Below, in pieces: positions 1 to 12,296 of a stretch of DNA of 64,000 nucleotides (positions are counted from its first letter, which is position 1; each line of letters opens with the position of its first letter). Origin of the DNA: Coprinellus micaceus (lineage: Eukaryota > Basidiomycota > Agaricomycetes > Agaricales > Psathyrellaceae); contig OX596342.1 in NCBI GenBank assembly GCA_951394405.1, forward strand, positions 186,001 to 250,000, given 5' to 3'. Below the pieces are notes generated by a model. It had not been told where the DNA came from. It worked only from the letters and a program-made list of their open reading frames with translations, and did not search any database. The translations under genes and the position numbers were made by a program.

Positions 1-193
1 AGAGGAAGTGTGTTCTAACTCTATCACTTTCTTGAGGCACAGGGCTGTGCACCAGTTTCCTTATCATGTACTAATGCACTGCTTCTGTACCTAGCTACCC
101 ATCCGCGGCCACTGCCGACAAAGCGAACTCTACAACGCAGTGAGCGTCCGCGCGGCAGACTGCGACGTTCAATTGGTCCTGACCATCCCCTAG

Positions 194-1462
194 GAATGCC
201 TATGGCGCCCTAAAGGCGTCAGTGCTACCGACCAGCTACATCGTTCCTCACACTGGGTCGCCCGTTATCTCACATACGCCTGATGGAGTTCTCGTCCACC
301 CTCTGCCCACCGTCACTGTTCAGCCTTCCCGCCAAACACCCGGGAACGGAGTGCCTGGGTATGCGCAGGCCGATTGCGGCTCTCCACCACCAGTCTTTTC
401 CCCCCTAGGACAAGATTCGTGGTCCTTCACTCCAGAGAAAACGCGGGCGAGATTTACAAGTGAGGACCTCCACTGGTCTATCGAGCCCTCCTCCACAGGT
501 TTTGGTGGAACGTCCAATTATCGCGGCGACAGCCGCAGTGATGAAAAGCGAAAAGGAAGTTCATCCGAAGCACTAACTTTCTATCGATATGGTCCACCTC
601 CCAAGACTCGGAGAACGGTTCAAATGATTACTGTATCAAAACCATCTCAGGCTGGTCGCTTAATCATGACCGGACCTCCAGGAAACCACGAAGACTACAA
701 CATATCTGCTTATAGACCTGGATCTCCGTCCGCTCTTCTCGAGCTCGGGGAGGAGGTGGAGGGATATCGATTCAGCCCCGCGACTGACAAGCGCCTGGCA
801 AAGAAGCGACCCTCGAATTGGAGATCCGACTACCGACCACGGAGAGGCTTACTATCGTTCGTTAGAACTCTCCTCCGCCTCAGGGCACCCTCCGATAGCA
901 ATGATGGTAAGTTCTACTTTGGCCAAGATCGGTGTTGGTGCCCGTCTATAACTTCCATCTCCTGCCAGATATGCCAAAGACATTGGATAGGCTTCTTACG
1001 GATTCGATAGAGTGGCGCCGGCGGGGAGACGCGAAACTTGTGGCGTACGATCTTCGAGCGCCACCAAAGCCGAACAAACCATCAGCGCGGGCGACGACAC
1101 CTCCGTCACCCTGGATGCGACTCTATCACCACGCGCTACCTTGGTACATCGATGTCGAGGCTACGAGTTCGCAAGGAATCACCGTCGCAGATATTCTGTC
1201 GCAAATTCACCAGCACTTAACGGCCGTTCTGACGGAGAGGGATATTTGGAACGAGGATGTGAAAGAGGAGACGAGGAGGATCGTTGCGCAGGGCCTTCGG
1301 CGAAGGGAAAGAACTATAGGATCGAGCGTTCTGCGACTCAACGATTATGGCCCGTTTATCCCGCTACGCGTGGACTTTCTCGGCCACTCATATGTTTTTG
1401 AGGGCTTGGTAAAGGGGAGAAATGGAATGTGGGAGATCAAGACTCGGGACTGGAGGGACTAA
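194..1462 (+). CDS. DUF6699-like protein, copy 1 (5' end unresolved)
   Basis: Two exons are clear: one ending at 906 (donor GTAAGT) and one from 969 to the TAA at 1462. The C-terminal half carries the DUF6699-like pattern: a PWMRLYHHALPWYIDV stretch, a helical region with LTERDIWNE, then RVDFLG and a closing GMWEIKTRDW. The N-terminal half is proline/serine-rich and probably disordered, and shares LTFYRYGPP with copy 2. No function is established for this domain. The start is uncertain: the frame is open from about 183 without an in-frame ATG, the ATG at 196 is in another frame, and an acceptor CTAG ends at 193. By analogy with copies 2 and 3 a short 5' exon should lie upstream, but I could not place it. 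It is the first of three tandem paralogues. Confidence 0.75.
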
Positions 1463-1684
1463 ACCGGGATACGGTAGTTCAATGTCCTATTTTGCCGTTC
1501 TACCGGCCCTCCTTGGGCCAGCACGACTTGGAGTATTATGGATAAACCATTAGGGGAGCGGAATCCCTTTCCACAAGAGTACTTGAACGTCCTATATGCT
1601 TAACTGTGTCCTGGGTACTGGTAAAGACACCACACATGTGTTCTACGGTACGTCCGACCCACTCAATATCTCAAAAACCCATAT

Positions 1685-3277
1685 TCAATCGCAACCATCA
1701 CAGCCTCTATCACTCAGAACATCCTCCTTCACCTCGCACAACACCTCAAAGCGCCCTTCGAATGTCTCCATGGCCACCAATCTTCTCGCTTCCGCCCTCA
1801 CCTTCCACTCATCCCGCGACCGGAGTACGATCCTCCGAAACCAACTACCACTATTACCCCTCTGAAACCCAGGTTGCCACTGCACCGGGCTCGCTGTACT
1901 CTGAATAGTAGCCATTGTGAGTTTTATCAGCCCGTAAGAGTGGGACTGGCTTCTCTGAGCGCGCTTCGGTACGTCCCAATCGACGATCAAGGTCTCGAGG
2001 AGGGGTAGAGGCCTCAAAGCGTAGGCATCTGCGGTGTGGGCGAGTACCTCCAGCGGGCACAGTTGTCCCATGCACTCGGCCTTTCCAAGATATCTGGAGC
2101 CGCAACACACTTTGGCGTTGTGGTTTACGCTGAGGGTTTTGACGCTGGGGAAGGAGGAGAAGTACGCGTGGATCGTCTCGTATGTTCCGCAAAGGTCCAG
2201 GTCCAGGTACTCGACGGCCTTGAGACTTCGGAGGTGCAGGAGAAAGGTTTCGGATACGGAAGTCGTTCGGGGGGCGATGAGGGTGAGGTTTCTGAGGTTG
2301 GGGAACGCGAAGAGCGCTTGGAAGCGGGTATCGGAGACCGCGTCGTTCGACCTGCTATCGGTGTAGTCTAGGGTTAGAGATTTCAGCTTGGTGAGGACAC
2401 GCGGCGGGTACAGGGACACCAGGTCCCTGAAGTTCCACTGATACTTCATGTCGGAAGTGCTCACGGTGAGCTTGAGCGATTCCAAATTCTGGCACTGCGA
2501 CAAGCACACTTGGAGGAAGGCCTCGTGGTGGAGATGTCCTTCCTCACTCACCAACCCCTTCGTCCCGCCCAGGCCTGTGTCCTCGATGCGAATCAACTGG
2601 TTCCAGGGAAGCTTCACGCATTTTCCGTATGAGTGTGGCGTATACATGGTCATTTCCCCCAAGCACTCGATAGCCTGACGGCTTAGTTTGAGGGTACGGA
2701 GTTCTGACATGCCTTCAAAGACCCGGAGGGGCCCCGCCCCGCCGACGCGCTCCTTCTCGCATGTGTACTTGACTTCGTTGGAAGATACTTCATACATGTT
2801 GAGGGTGAGGGAGCGCAAAGAGGAGAATAAGCCCGAGGAAAGACGGTCCAGCTCCCCAAGGGTCACGCGGTCGAGGCGGAGAGTCGTCAACGCGGTACCG
2901 GGATGGAGGATTGGAGCCAAGACTTTCCGAAGAACGCGGAGAGTTGACCTGCCCCCTACAGTTGGATGGTAAAGGGACTCCCTCACGACCTTAATATCGC
3001 AAATCCACCCATGCTTTCCTTCCAAAAGGTGGGCGATTGAGGTACACACCCGCTTGTCTTCGAATGTGGACCTTGGGAGTTTGAGGTCCAGGGCTTTCCA
3101 GAGGTCGCTGAATCCGTTTGCGACTTCACGCCAGCGGCGGCAGACGTGCATGAATATGAGGGGGGGAGTAAGTGGAGCGAGCCTTAGTCGGAGGTAAGTT
3201 GGGAGTTGTGCGAGGTGTTCGGAGAATATGAGCTGGAGAACTTCGGTTGGGAGGTCTACGACGCCGGATGTCGACAT
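1685..3277 (-). CDS. F-box protein (530 aa)
   Basis: This is one uninterrupted frame starting at an ATG. Residues about 7-65 form an F-box: VDLPTEVLQLIFSEHL, then HVCRRWREVA and the tryptophan of DLWKALDL. The rest has irregular leucine-rich segments (LRTLKLS, LESLKLTV, LRNLTLI, VEYLDLDL) as in basidiomycete F-box/LRR-like proteins. F-box proteins usually act as substrate adaptors of SCF (Skp1-cullin-F-box) ubiquitin ligases; the target here is unknown. The gene is convergent with DUF6699 copy 1, about 220 bases away. A TATA-like motif about 100 bases upstream supports this start. The family expands fast in mushrooms, so no orthologue can be named. Confidence 0.85.
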   Translation of the reverse strand: MSTSGVVDLPTEVLQLIFSEHLAQLPTYLRLRLAPLTPPLIFMHVCRRWREVANGFSDLWKALDLKLPRSTFEDKRVCTSIAHLLEGKHGWICDIKVVRESLYHPTVGGRSTLRVLRKVLAPILHPGTALTTLRLDRVTLGELDRLSSGLFSSLRSLTLNMYEVSSNEVKYTCEKERVGGAGPLRVFEGMSELRTLKLSRQAIECLGEMTMYTPHSYGKCVKLPWNQLIRIEDTGLGGTKGLVSEEGHLHHEAFLQVCLSQCQNLESLKLTVSTSDMKYQWNFRDLVSLYPPRVLTKLKSLTLDYTDSRSNDAVSDTRFQALFAFPNLRNLTLIAPRTTSVSETFLLHLRSLKAVEYLDLDLCGTYETIHAYFSSFPSVKTLSVNHNAKVCCGSRYLGKAECMGQLCPLEVLAHTADAYALRPLPLLETLIVDWDVPKRAQRSQSHSYGLIKLTMATIQSTASPVQWQPGFQRGNSGSWFRRIVLRSRDEWKVRAEARRLVAMETFEGRFEVLCEVKEDVLSDRGCDGCD

Positions 3278-3376
3278 TGGGCAGGATGTACAAAATAGAG
3301 CCGAATGGTAAGGGTATGAAGGAGGGTATGAAGGAAGAGCGGGGATGGCGAGTGAAATGACTTTGCTCCCATTCTG

Positions 3377-3384
3377 TTTATATA
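3377..3384 (-). promoter_or_regulatory. TATA box of the F-box gene
   Basis: TATATAAA on the - strand lies about 100 bases upstream of the ATG at 3277. That spacing allows a transcription start near 3350 and a 5' leader of about 70 bases. Confidence 0.45.
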
Positions 3385-3926
3385 CAATAACTGAAGGTCA
3401 ATGCGGGGTAAGCGGTAGTGGTTTGACCACCGCGCTTTGATCGATTGCTGTCAACCGTCTCCAATATAGGCAAGAGTCAGTCGAATGGGAACAATGAGAC
3501 TAAAGCTCCGACCTCCCGCGTCGCATCCAAACAGCTTGCCATTGAAGCGGAAGACTCCGTGCAAGCCTTTCGACTAGAAAGGGGTGTATCGATGTCGATC
3601 CGTTTCTCTATACTTCACACCGAAATCGCGGGGCTGGTCCGGAATGAGACACATCAGCATTCGCCTGGAGTTTCAACGGTTGAAACTCGTCAACTAGCAC
3701 AGTGTATTGGATAACGGAACCGCTACCCGATCCTCCGAGTCGGTTATCTAGGCCAGTTCGGCGATTAAGGGCAAAGCAATAGGCAGTGCTCGGGCGCTTA
3801 AACCCGCGGGTCATGTGCCCCACTCAAACGCCGTTCCCAACTAGGTTTGGGTAGGCCTTGCCTGACTGGGGTTTCCCCTTAACACCCATCATCCCTTTTA
3901 CCCCACATCGCCTTTCTGTACTTCTA
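3385..3926. other. intergenic, no gene seen
   Basis: This stretch separates the divergent F-box gene and DUF6699 copy 2. Short open frames occur but have no recognisable domain, start context or intron structure. It probably holds both promoters. Confidence 0.5.
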
Positions 3927-5612
3927 ATGAGTGCTTACCGGCCTCCCCATGGTCCTATGCCCCCTTGGTCGATGCAAGATACCATGGCAGGCATGCATCG
4001 CCAAATCGCGCACGCAAACCAGCAGATGAAGTGCGTGAGCGCTCACTCTCCCAGTTGAAACCGTGTTCATCATGGATGCTGTACAACAACGAGCTTGCCT
4101 TCTTCATCGCACGCTAACTCCTGGATCCCGCACGTAGCTCTGCATTAGCGAACGCAAAGGTGGAGATAAGCGCGGCGAATGCCACGATGCGGTGAGCGTG
4201 GCTGTTGCTGCCTGTGACTTTACATCGTGGCTGAAGAACGGTTAGTTCCACGTTCGGGCCATCGATAATGCCACCACCAGTGCCACCACCGACTTTTGTG
4301 ACGTTCTCTCCAGGCGTTTTGCGCATCCCTGCAGCTGTCTCCAGTCCCTTCCCTCCAGTCATTTCACACACCGTTCCACTATATGCAGGGAGATGCAACC
4401 CACCCCAGCCGTCCGCGAAGGTACGGGGACCCGATCTATCGCGTACTCCTATACGTGCGGGTCGAGCCGCACTGTCGGCTAGTAGGAGACATCGGTTGGA
4501 GAGACCCACCCCACCACTGTCACAACCACCACAGTCGCCCAGCCCTTTCGCTCCCTCTGCAGACGTCTGGGACCAGCCAAGCGAATCGAGGCCGAGTACT
4601 CCCCCTCCTCCTGCGTACGACTCGTGGTCATTTGTGGACGAGCGATTTGGCCCAAGCCAGGATAGTTCGCCTGAATCGCCTCGGAGTTCTTCGACATTCG
4701 AGCCGGAAGCTCGACATCGGCAAACTCGGCGGAAGCGAGCGGCCCCCTCTACCGAGCCTGCTCTCACCTTCTATCGTTACGGCCCTCCTTCTACTAAAGC
4801 CGAAACGAACGTAGACGACGAGACAGATGTCTCCCCTAAGTCTGGGTGGGCAGTGGACGCTTCGCGCTCTTCTGTGTGTCGTGGGGAGCCCAGCTCGGCC
4901 TGTGACAATCCAGACCAGGACATGTTCCAACCTCCTGTCGGAGGACCGAAGAAGATGAAGCGGCCCGCGGGTTGGAGGCCTGAATGGAACTGTCGGAGGG
5001 ACCTGCTCTCCTTCGTGCCGAGCTTCATACGCCGCGTCTCGTCCTCTGGAGGTGGAAATGGCAAGTGCTAGGAAGGGGTCCTCAACGATACATCTAACTC
5101 ATACTGTTCTCTCTCAACCAGACATGCCCGATATGAGGGATCGGACCCTAGCAGCGGAGATCGATTGGAGGTTCCCCGGCGAGGACACAAACCTGAATTA
5201 TGATTTACGCTCTCCACCAATGGCAACCGCCTTAAACTTCAGATCACCCGCCACCGCCCCACCAGCGCCGTGGATGCGATTGTATCATCGCGCGCTTCCT
5301 TGGTATATCGACATCGAGAGTTCGAAGGCGGTAGGGATCACCATCCGAAACGTGATGAAGCAGGTCCACAAGCAGTTGATGATTCCTCTCACGGAGAGAG
5401 ATGTTTGGAACGAGGGAATGAATGAGGAGATGCGAAATTCTGTTGCTCAGGGTGTCCGCCGAAGGACTATTAAGGGCGCAGGGGGTAAGAGTGTATTAGG
5501 TGGGTCAAAACCTGTGCGTCTGGACTTCCTGGGTAATAACTACATCTTCGAGGGATTGGCGAAGGGGCCGAATGGGATGTGGGAGATCAAGACGCGAGAT
5601 TGGCGTGCTTGA
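3927..5612 (+). CDS. DUF6699-like protein, copy 2 (about 469 aa)
   Basis: The proposed exons are 3927-4030, 4246-5060 and 5122-5612; they join in frame. The short first exon (starting MSAYRPPHGP) is inferred: donor GTGCGT at 4031, acceptor TTAG at 4245. If that intron is wrong, the ATG at 4268 is the alternative start. The last intron begins with GC (G|GCAAGT) rather than GT and ends in CAG; it sits exactly where copies 1 and 3 have GT-AG introns. The C-terminal domain has PWMRLYHRALPWYIDI, LTERDVWNE, RLDFLGNNYIFEGL and GMWEIKTRDW. The N-terminal part is rich in proline and serine. Its function is unknown. It lies between copies 1 and 3 in the same orientation. Confidence 0.8.
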
Positions 5613-6025
5613 AGTATGCTCATCAGACTCCTGTGCATTACAGTCTCGAGTACACGTTTCATTGATGATCCAAAGATGAGAGTACTTGGAATTAATACAC
5701 CGTCCCGCGATCTTTTATCCTCGAGGTGCCCTCGCCCCCATTCAGGCATAACCTCGCCGCCCTCCACCGAAGCTCGGATTCGGCTTGCTGGACCGATCAA
5801 ACCATTTACGGCTCATCGGGACGTGTGAAGCCCAAATTATTAGGCGCCTAATTGCCGGATCCGTAACCTTGGGTGCATACACACACCCACTCATACACAC
5901 AAATCGCGCAATCGCTATTCCACATAAGTTTCCGCGAGGCAGGGGCGTGGGTGAAAGCGGACTTCTCTGACTCTCTCCCTCAATTCCCCTGCGCCTTTCA
6001 CTCAGGACTTCGAAATTGGCCCTCG

Positions 6026-7409
6026 ATGTCCGCTGGACGGCTATGCCACTATTGCGGAGCTGTAGGTCGGCAAGGGCGTGCCCAGCGTCAAGAAGAATAT
6101 GGCTACCAGGCTGCCATCTCGTGAGTGGGCTCGTCATTCGTCCTTTGGATGATCCTTAGGCTCGGTCAGTAGCACATTCTCAACTAGCATGCCGTTTGGA
6201 CCATTCAGCCCAGTACCCATGACACCATGCACAAGATTTTCAATCACGTTTACTTCGGGTCCATCGCCTCTGCCATCACCATCATCATCGCCGTTCCCGA
6301 TACCAAAATCAAAGTCCAAGTCCCCGAGACACAGGGCCCTGTCTGCACCAACCCACGACAACCCAACCCAGGACACCCCGCCAGCGACACCGCCTCCACA
6401 GTATGACTCGTGGCCCTCCATCGATGGGCCGCTTCCCATAGCACAAAGTGAAAAGCATCAGAGTGACAGTTGTATTCCTAGTGATTCAGGCAGTCAGGAT
6501 GGGCAGCGTTGGGATGGCATTGCCGGTACTCAGTCCACCTCCCATTCTTTCCGTAATTATGGGGTGCCTACCGATCGACCAGAAAGAAGGAAAGACGGGG
6601 CACCAGATTCCTCGGCCAAGGACCGCCCTTCTGCTAAGCCTCGAGGCGTCAATCAACGTCACAAGACCATCAGCTCCACAGGAGATTGGCCCGCTATTGT
6701 GCACATTGGGGAACGACCTGAAGATGCCGTGATCGTGCCGCCACTCGGTGCACAGAAGGCAAAGAGGCCTACTAACTGGCGAGCCGACTATACTTGTCGG
6801 CGAGATGGGCTCATTCGGTCAGTCTTTCCATGCCTTACCAGCCCGAGACCACCAGATGGTGAGCGCCTCGATCTACCCCGCACGTTTCTGTTGCGAGCTC
6901 ATGCACCTCCTTCCAAACCAGACTTGCCAAGGCCGAGGGATAAATCTCTGACGGACGGGATTGGATGGTCCTATTCAACCCCGGAGAAGAACATGGATGT
7001 TGACCTCCGCTTACCTCAAACGATTCCCAAGTCGCTCGACTCTTCCGCAACGAACCCATCGGGATCATTCATGCGACTTTATCATCCCGCATACCCCTGG
7101 TACATCGACGTCCAGAGAACTCCCCCAACGAAGATCACCATTCGTGACATTCTAAAGCAAATCCATCGTCATATGTTAGCGCCTCTTACTGAGGAGGATG
7201 TCTGGAATGATGTGGTGGATGAGGAAACGAGGAGATGTATCGCACAGGGCATGCATCGGAGAGCGAGCAAGGGTCCAGACGGGGAGTGGACGTTCTGGAG
7301 CTCTGATCCAGTTCGACTGGACTTCCTTGGGGATTGTTTCATATTTGAGGGGTTGATCAAGGGGAGGCATGGAATGTGGGAGATGAAGATACGAGACTGG
7401 CGGACCTGA
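6026..7409 (+). CDS. DUF6699-like protein, copy 3 (about 417 aa)
   Basis: The proposed exons are 6026-6120, 6188-6858 and 6922-7409, joining in frame. The first exon ends at a strong GTGAGT donor and encodes a small Cys motif (LCHYCGAV) absent from the other two copies. The 63-base last intron is a multiple of three and can be read through, but it sits at the position of the introns in copies 1 and 2, so splicing is likely. The conserved domain shows FMRLYHPAYPWYIDV, LTEEDVWND, RLDFLGDCFIFEGL and GMWEMKIRDW. The N-terminal region is low-complexity proline/serine. Function unknown; this is the most 3' member of the tandem group. Confidence 0.8.
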
Positions 7410-8908
7410 AATATATACAATATCAACACACAGTCTTGTCGTCTTCTCTGCTTTCACTAACGGTTCGAAATCACAATGGATTTTCTAAACGTGAAGCGAA
7501 TCGATTTGCCACAATGTGGTTGGGAACCCGAGAGAAACCTTGGTCGCTGACACTGGGTCTCGTCAGTGCTTGGAGCGACGTTGGGGGAAAGAGATCGTAC
7601 GCATTTGGCCCTTCGGTTGCTCAACCTCATTCTTTCCTCCGGCGAAGCTCCCGCACTTCGCGTATCTGTCCCTGGCAAATCCAGTGACCATGTAAGGTTC
7701 GGCAATCTTGCACCTGGAACTAGGATAATTCACTGTCCATGGATTTTCGCCTGGAGAACCTGCCACTGGGTTTGTGAGCACGAAATGACCCCCCGCTGAG
7801 GTGGGGTTACGCCTACCGTAGAGAATCGGCTCCTGTCTTGGCGCTCCTTCCCTGGGGACCAAGGAAAGCGCGTGTGGCGAGGATCACAGTTGAATTGCTC
7901 AGGATCCAAGGATGAGGATGACGAGGTGGAGGGAATCAATAAAGAACGATATGGAGGCATCGTTGTCCAACGGATGGAGGAGACATTGACAGAGTTCCAT
8001 GACATTGTTTCCATGCAGACAACTGAGAAATCCGGTGACGAACATCCACCCTTGTAGCCATTCCATAATACGATTTAAGAGATTTCGGAGGCGGTCGCGT
8101 TCGATCGGCGTCAGGTGGGGAAAGTGTAAGGGAATGGAAAGCCGTCGGCCGAGCCGCTCGGGTTGCAGGGATCCAGGGAGTCTCGACGAGGTCGATTTGA
8201 GGTAGGCAGGTTGGGGAGGAAGAGATGCGGGGTGATATCCCAGGAGGCCACGAAGAATACGTTGCCAAAGGGAGAAGATTAACGGTGGTGACTCAAACGA
8301 AGATTCAACGAACTGTGATCGTGTTTCATGGCATGATGACGCCCATGCCAAGCAGAGGCAAAGTCAGATAAGATAAGATTTCTTGCGATAAGCGCCCATC
8401 CAGGTCGGCTTGCATTTCTGGAGACTTCCGATCGAGGGCTAATGGCCCTAACACATGAAAGCCGATGATAGTTACTGAGCGCCACCAGGGTCATGTTCAA
8501 CCATGACACTGGCCGATCCCTGGATATCAAGCATCACAACACAAGCTCCTCATTTGAGGGTTTCAATAACCACATTGACAAGAAAGCGTGCCAGCGTCTT
8601 GGATATCTTTAGTTAATACGCCCTTCTAAATCTTGCAGATCACCGAGACAATCTTGGCCATGGATAGTTTCGAGAAGGCTCTTCCAGGAGGAAAGTACTG
8701 TATCGATGGCGTCTGGGTGATACAGCGGAGAATCGGTGGCAATCGAGTCCGCGCTGCGTTCCGGAGGCCGACTTGAACTTGTTGGGTTTAGGTCCTCCGG
8801 TACGTGAATAGCGCATGTACAAATAGATGTCAACGTTCAAAACTGATGACGATAATCGCCGTTCTCCAACCTCGACATCCTCTCCGAACCATCTCCTAGC
8901 ATCCTGCG
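7410..8908. other. no confident gene; open stretches on the - strand
   Basis: Several - strand frames are open here, the longest about 150 codons at 7899-8351, and another at 8609-8833 reads like protein (DSPLYHPDAIDTVLSSW). They lie in different frames, none matches a domain I recognise, and I could not join them with sensible introns. A decayed or poorly conserved - strand gene is possible. Confidence 0.3.
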
Positions 8909-11442
8909 ATGGCTTCTAACGACCACAACGCCGGGGATCAGCAGAGATTCTCACTTGATGAGGTGAGTAGCAGCGATGAAGGAATCGGAGGCAACCACTC
9001 ACTGGCATCCGTACTTGTAAATCCCAGATCATCGAGGGCACGAAGCTTGGCCGACCGTGGTTCGCTTATGAACTGGCGCAGCACATCCCTTCGCTATACC
9101 CCTTGCACGGAGAGGCCATAAATCGTGCCATCCTGGGCTCCTTCTACGTCCCTTCAATTCCCGATGGCTTTCAGGCTACTCTCAACGACGCAAGCGTTAC
9201 TGTCGGGTCTCTCACATGCCTCACTCAAATTAGCGATTGGTATAGTGCGAACCACAAATCAGCCTCTGCGTTGATTGTGTCCTCGGCCGCGCAGATACTT
9301 AGCGCGACATCAGACGCGTATCTCTTTTGGTCGCTGCGCTTGCTCGGGGTTCCTGCTACGCCAGATTCGCCAACCGATATACCAGAGTGGACTCGAAAGG
9401 ATGGTATGAGGCTCTACAGCCTAGTCGTTACCTTCTATCGGAGTCTCCTCTGTACACCCACCCCAATCTTTCGCCAAATGCTCACAAAAGACGCGATGCT
9501 GGATGTTTTGATCACGCTCTGGATCACCTTAATCGACGGGGAGGTACCTCTCTACTCTTGCAACGAAAACGGAGGGGATCCGGCAGCCAACAGAGAAGAA
9601 TGGGTGATATGGATGGTACATCACGCGTTGAAGGTGAATGGGCTTGCTTTAGCTCAGGCTGTTCTAGCGGCACGAATTTGCGACCCAGAAACCTTCGTTG
9701 AGAGGACGATTCAACGAATGGTCACCCTCCCCAAGCTACGTACACTCAATCATCTACCTTCCATCACGTCGACGACACTTGAAAATGCAAATGTCGGATA
9801 CATCGTTTCTATTACCGAAACGCTGGTTGCTCTCGATGAGCATCTCAGGACGCTCTTTACAGTCGCCGGGGCCCCTCAGCTCTATGTCCAAGTGGTGGAG
9901 ACGACGTTAACCACGTTTCGAACCCACATCGGCCGGGAGTTACTGCAATTCTCGGACTTTATGAACAATCCTAACAACAGCGCCGGACGCATGGCAAGGG
10001 CGCTGGCACAGATGGCCCCATACGCCGGTGCCCTCGTCTATTGGGCTGCATCGGCTCGATTCTCGACTATCGCCATCATGAAGGCGGTCATCGACAACGG
10101 AGCAGCGAAGCTCCTTCTCAACTGCTTGAGTATTCTCTTTGACCTCCCTTTCGTAAACCGGTTCCCGGTTGACGCCATCTGGGATATGATAGAGGAGTAC
10201 GCCCTGCACCTGAGAGTCATTCCCATCCTGTGCCAGCACATCCGCACAAGCCGATTCCCATTTAGCAAGTCCTCAGACCAGAAGTCATCACTGGCAAGCA
10301 ATGGTCGAGACGCCGACGTGAAGGCGGTCGCGAAGCGTATCTTGGCTCTCGGGGCATTCACGAAGCAGAGCGTCAGGCTCTGCGATAATAGCAAGGTAGG
10401 CCAGTCAGCATTCTGATTTCCGCTGTAAACTGAAGCGGTTGTTTCGATGTTTTACCGTCTGTAGCATCAGAACACAGGCAAGACAGCGAAAGATTCAACC
10501 AAGGTCTGCCACGGATGCCACACAGCTGTGTATTGTTCCACAAAGTGCCAGAAGGAGGATTGGGCCGCGTTTCACAGGACTGAGTGCGGGCCGACGGGAC
10601 GCGACTACCTACATGAGTAACCCAATAGCAAAACCTTTCACTCCAGCTGACGATGATGACTAGGTCGCAAGGGGTCTGATACTCGCTACACGCCGCCTAA
10701 TCGTGCTTTTCATGCTACGATTCTGCGATACACATTTGAATCCATCGCACAGGCTCAAGATCTGAAGCCAGGCGCGATTGCGCAATCGTTGGGGCGCAGA
10801 TCCGTCGTGACAGTTGATATCCTTCGCCCACACAATACCGTTGTGCGATCTGTGGACGACTACGTCTCCGAAACAAGGCCGCTAATACCCACCCACCTCC
10901 TCTGCCGCTTCGAGGCGCTCATTTCTACCTTTGAAAGTACAAATGGTACGTCCGACGGCTCCGACAAGTCCTTCGTTCGGTCGCAATCGGCGAGACTTGT
11001 GACATGCGGCTTCCGCTTGGGTGACAAGGAGATGCGCATGCTTCTACTCTTAAAGAAGGTTGGGGCGTACTACTTCAAGGGATCTCCATCAGAGAGGAAA
11101 CGACAAATGGCCGAGTTCCGCTCCCGAGGACCAACAGCAAGATCAAACTTCGCCATCGAGGGTTCAATGGTTTACACAGCGTCAGTTCCCCTTGTGACGC
11201 ATATCAATTATCGAGGACTAATAGTCGTCACCTGTAGCCCTGCAAAGGCACTCCCTAACTATGCCTATGACAGCATTGCGGGAAGGTTACTCGACCCCTA
11301 TTATGACGATAAGCCGGAGGAAGTACGAAAGGAAATGCCCGGCTTTCTCATGCAGATGGGCGAACTAGGTAGAAACACCACCCCGGGTGGTATAGCACCC
11401 ATTGCTGGTGCGGGAGCTCGGCAACTGGGTACACCGTCGTAG
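8909..11442 (+). CDS. MYND-finger protein, paralogue a (possibly splice-damaged)
   Basis: Exons are 8909-8962 (54 nt), 9028-10395 (1368 nt), 10465-10616 (152 nt), about 10664-11180 and 11238-11442. The first three lengths equal those of paralogue e exactly. The long second exon encodes an all-helical region of unknown fold. The third gives the zinc finger: VCHGCHTAVYCSTKCQ, then W and HRTEC. The first ligand pair appears to be the Cys of LCDN in exon 2 and a His that opens exon 3. The C-terminal part (NRAFHATILRYTFES, ARLVTCGFRLG) is shared by all paralogues. MYND fingers usually mediate protein-protein contacts. I found no GT-AG intron that joins exon 3 to exon 4 in frame; the acceptor used in paralogue e reads GTCG instead of GAAG here. 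The gene may be damaged. Confidence 0.7.
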
Positions 11443-11871
11443 TTGGTCGTGCCTTGTATGGCGATGATAAATTGAGGTCGGGTGGTCAATGCATCAACCT
11501 TGATGTCAGCCACCCCCAACCTTCCGCGCAGCCTCGTTTTCGGGGGGAATTGTTTGTACACCCTCTATTCTATCACTCAGTAGGACACATATTCCGAACC
11601 TTGTAGCTCAATTCGAGCGGGATGTAAAGTTAGTGAAAAGTGGGGCGCACGACCTTGTTGCTGACCATTAGGATGGATTCGGAGGAGCGAGTAATCCGTA
11701 ATAGTCCCTGGGAAGCGTAACTGCGTGGCCCTCGCTAAACTATGCAACTATCCGATATTCGGGAATCGGAGGGAGCTGGAGGTGGCACACTGATCAGCAT
11801 GAGTCACTATATATTCATTCTTTTAAGACCAGAGGACGTACCGTTGCCCAGGGCTCGCGCACACGGGACGA

Positions 11872-11949
11872 CTACTTTCTCGGGGGTTTCACAATAGTGC
11901 CATCCGCGGTTATGACCGTTCCTTGTTTGACTTGGTTGCACTGACCCAT
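11872..11949 (-). CDS. 25-aa conserved microprotein, copy 1
   Basis: The frame is 78 bases, ATG to TAG, in a fair fungal start context (CGCACAATGG). It encodes M-G-Q at the start, then VKQGTV and DGTIVKPPRK. Copies at 17234-17311 and 21235-22385 have the same length and keep M-G-Q, V-K-Q-G, D-G-T and a basic C-terminus. Many differences between copies 1 and 2 are in third codon positions, and the stop is in the same place (TAG here, TGA elsewhere). A GTACGT motif follows all three stops at about 30 bases, as if the transcript had a 3' UTR intron. Not recognised from any family. The frame is also open upstream for about 107 codons here but not in the other copies. Confidence 0.5.
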   Translation of the reverse strand: MGQCNQVKQGTVITADGTIVKPPRK

Positions 11950-12296
11950 TGTGCGTGAGTTGGTATGACTTGGGATTCTGTGGGTTGATGACGGGTGGGT
12001 GCGAAGAGCCTGTCTTGTCTGGGACCGACGTTTAACACGCGAGGAGCTGCGAATGGAAGTGGTGGTGACTCGCTGTTCCTGGGAGGAAGCTCTTGAACTC
12101 TGAGTGGATGTTTGTATAGGGTCACAAAGAGAGGGAAGAAAACGAAGGGCTGTATACCAGGGTATTTGAGAGTCTCCCCCGATTTGGCTGCAACACAGGG
12201 CTGCCCTCACGTTACGTTTAATCTGGGATCGCCTAATCGGTCTGGCGTCTGGCATCTGCCTGAGGGCCATCCTCTCGTATTGTGACCGTATAAAAA

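Noticed and set aside
6859..6921. Reading DUF6699 copy 3 without its last intron
   Set aside because: The 63-base segment has a GT donor and a CAG acceptor exactly where copies 1 and 2 have introns, and its translation is not shared with them.
7899..8833. A - strand gene between DUF6699 copy 3 and MYND a
   Set aside because: The open stretches are in different frames with no joining introns and no recognised domain.
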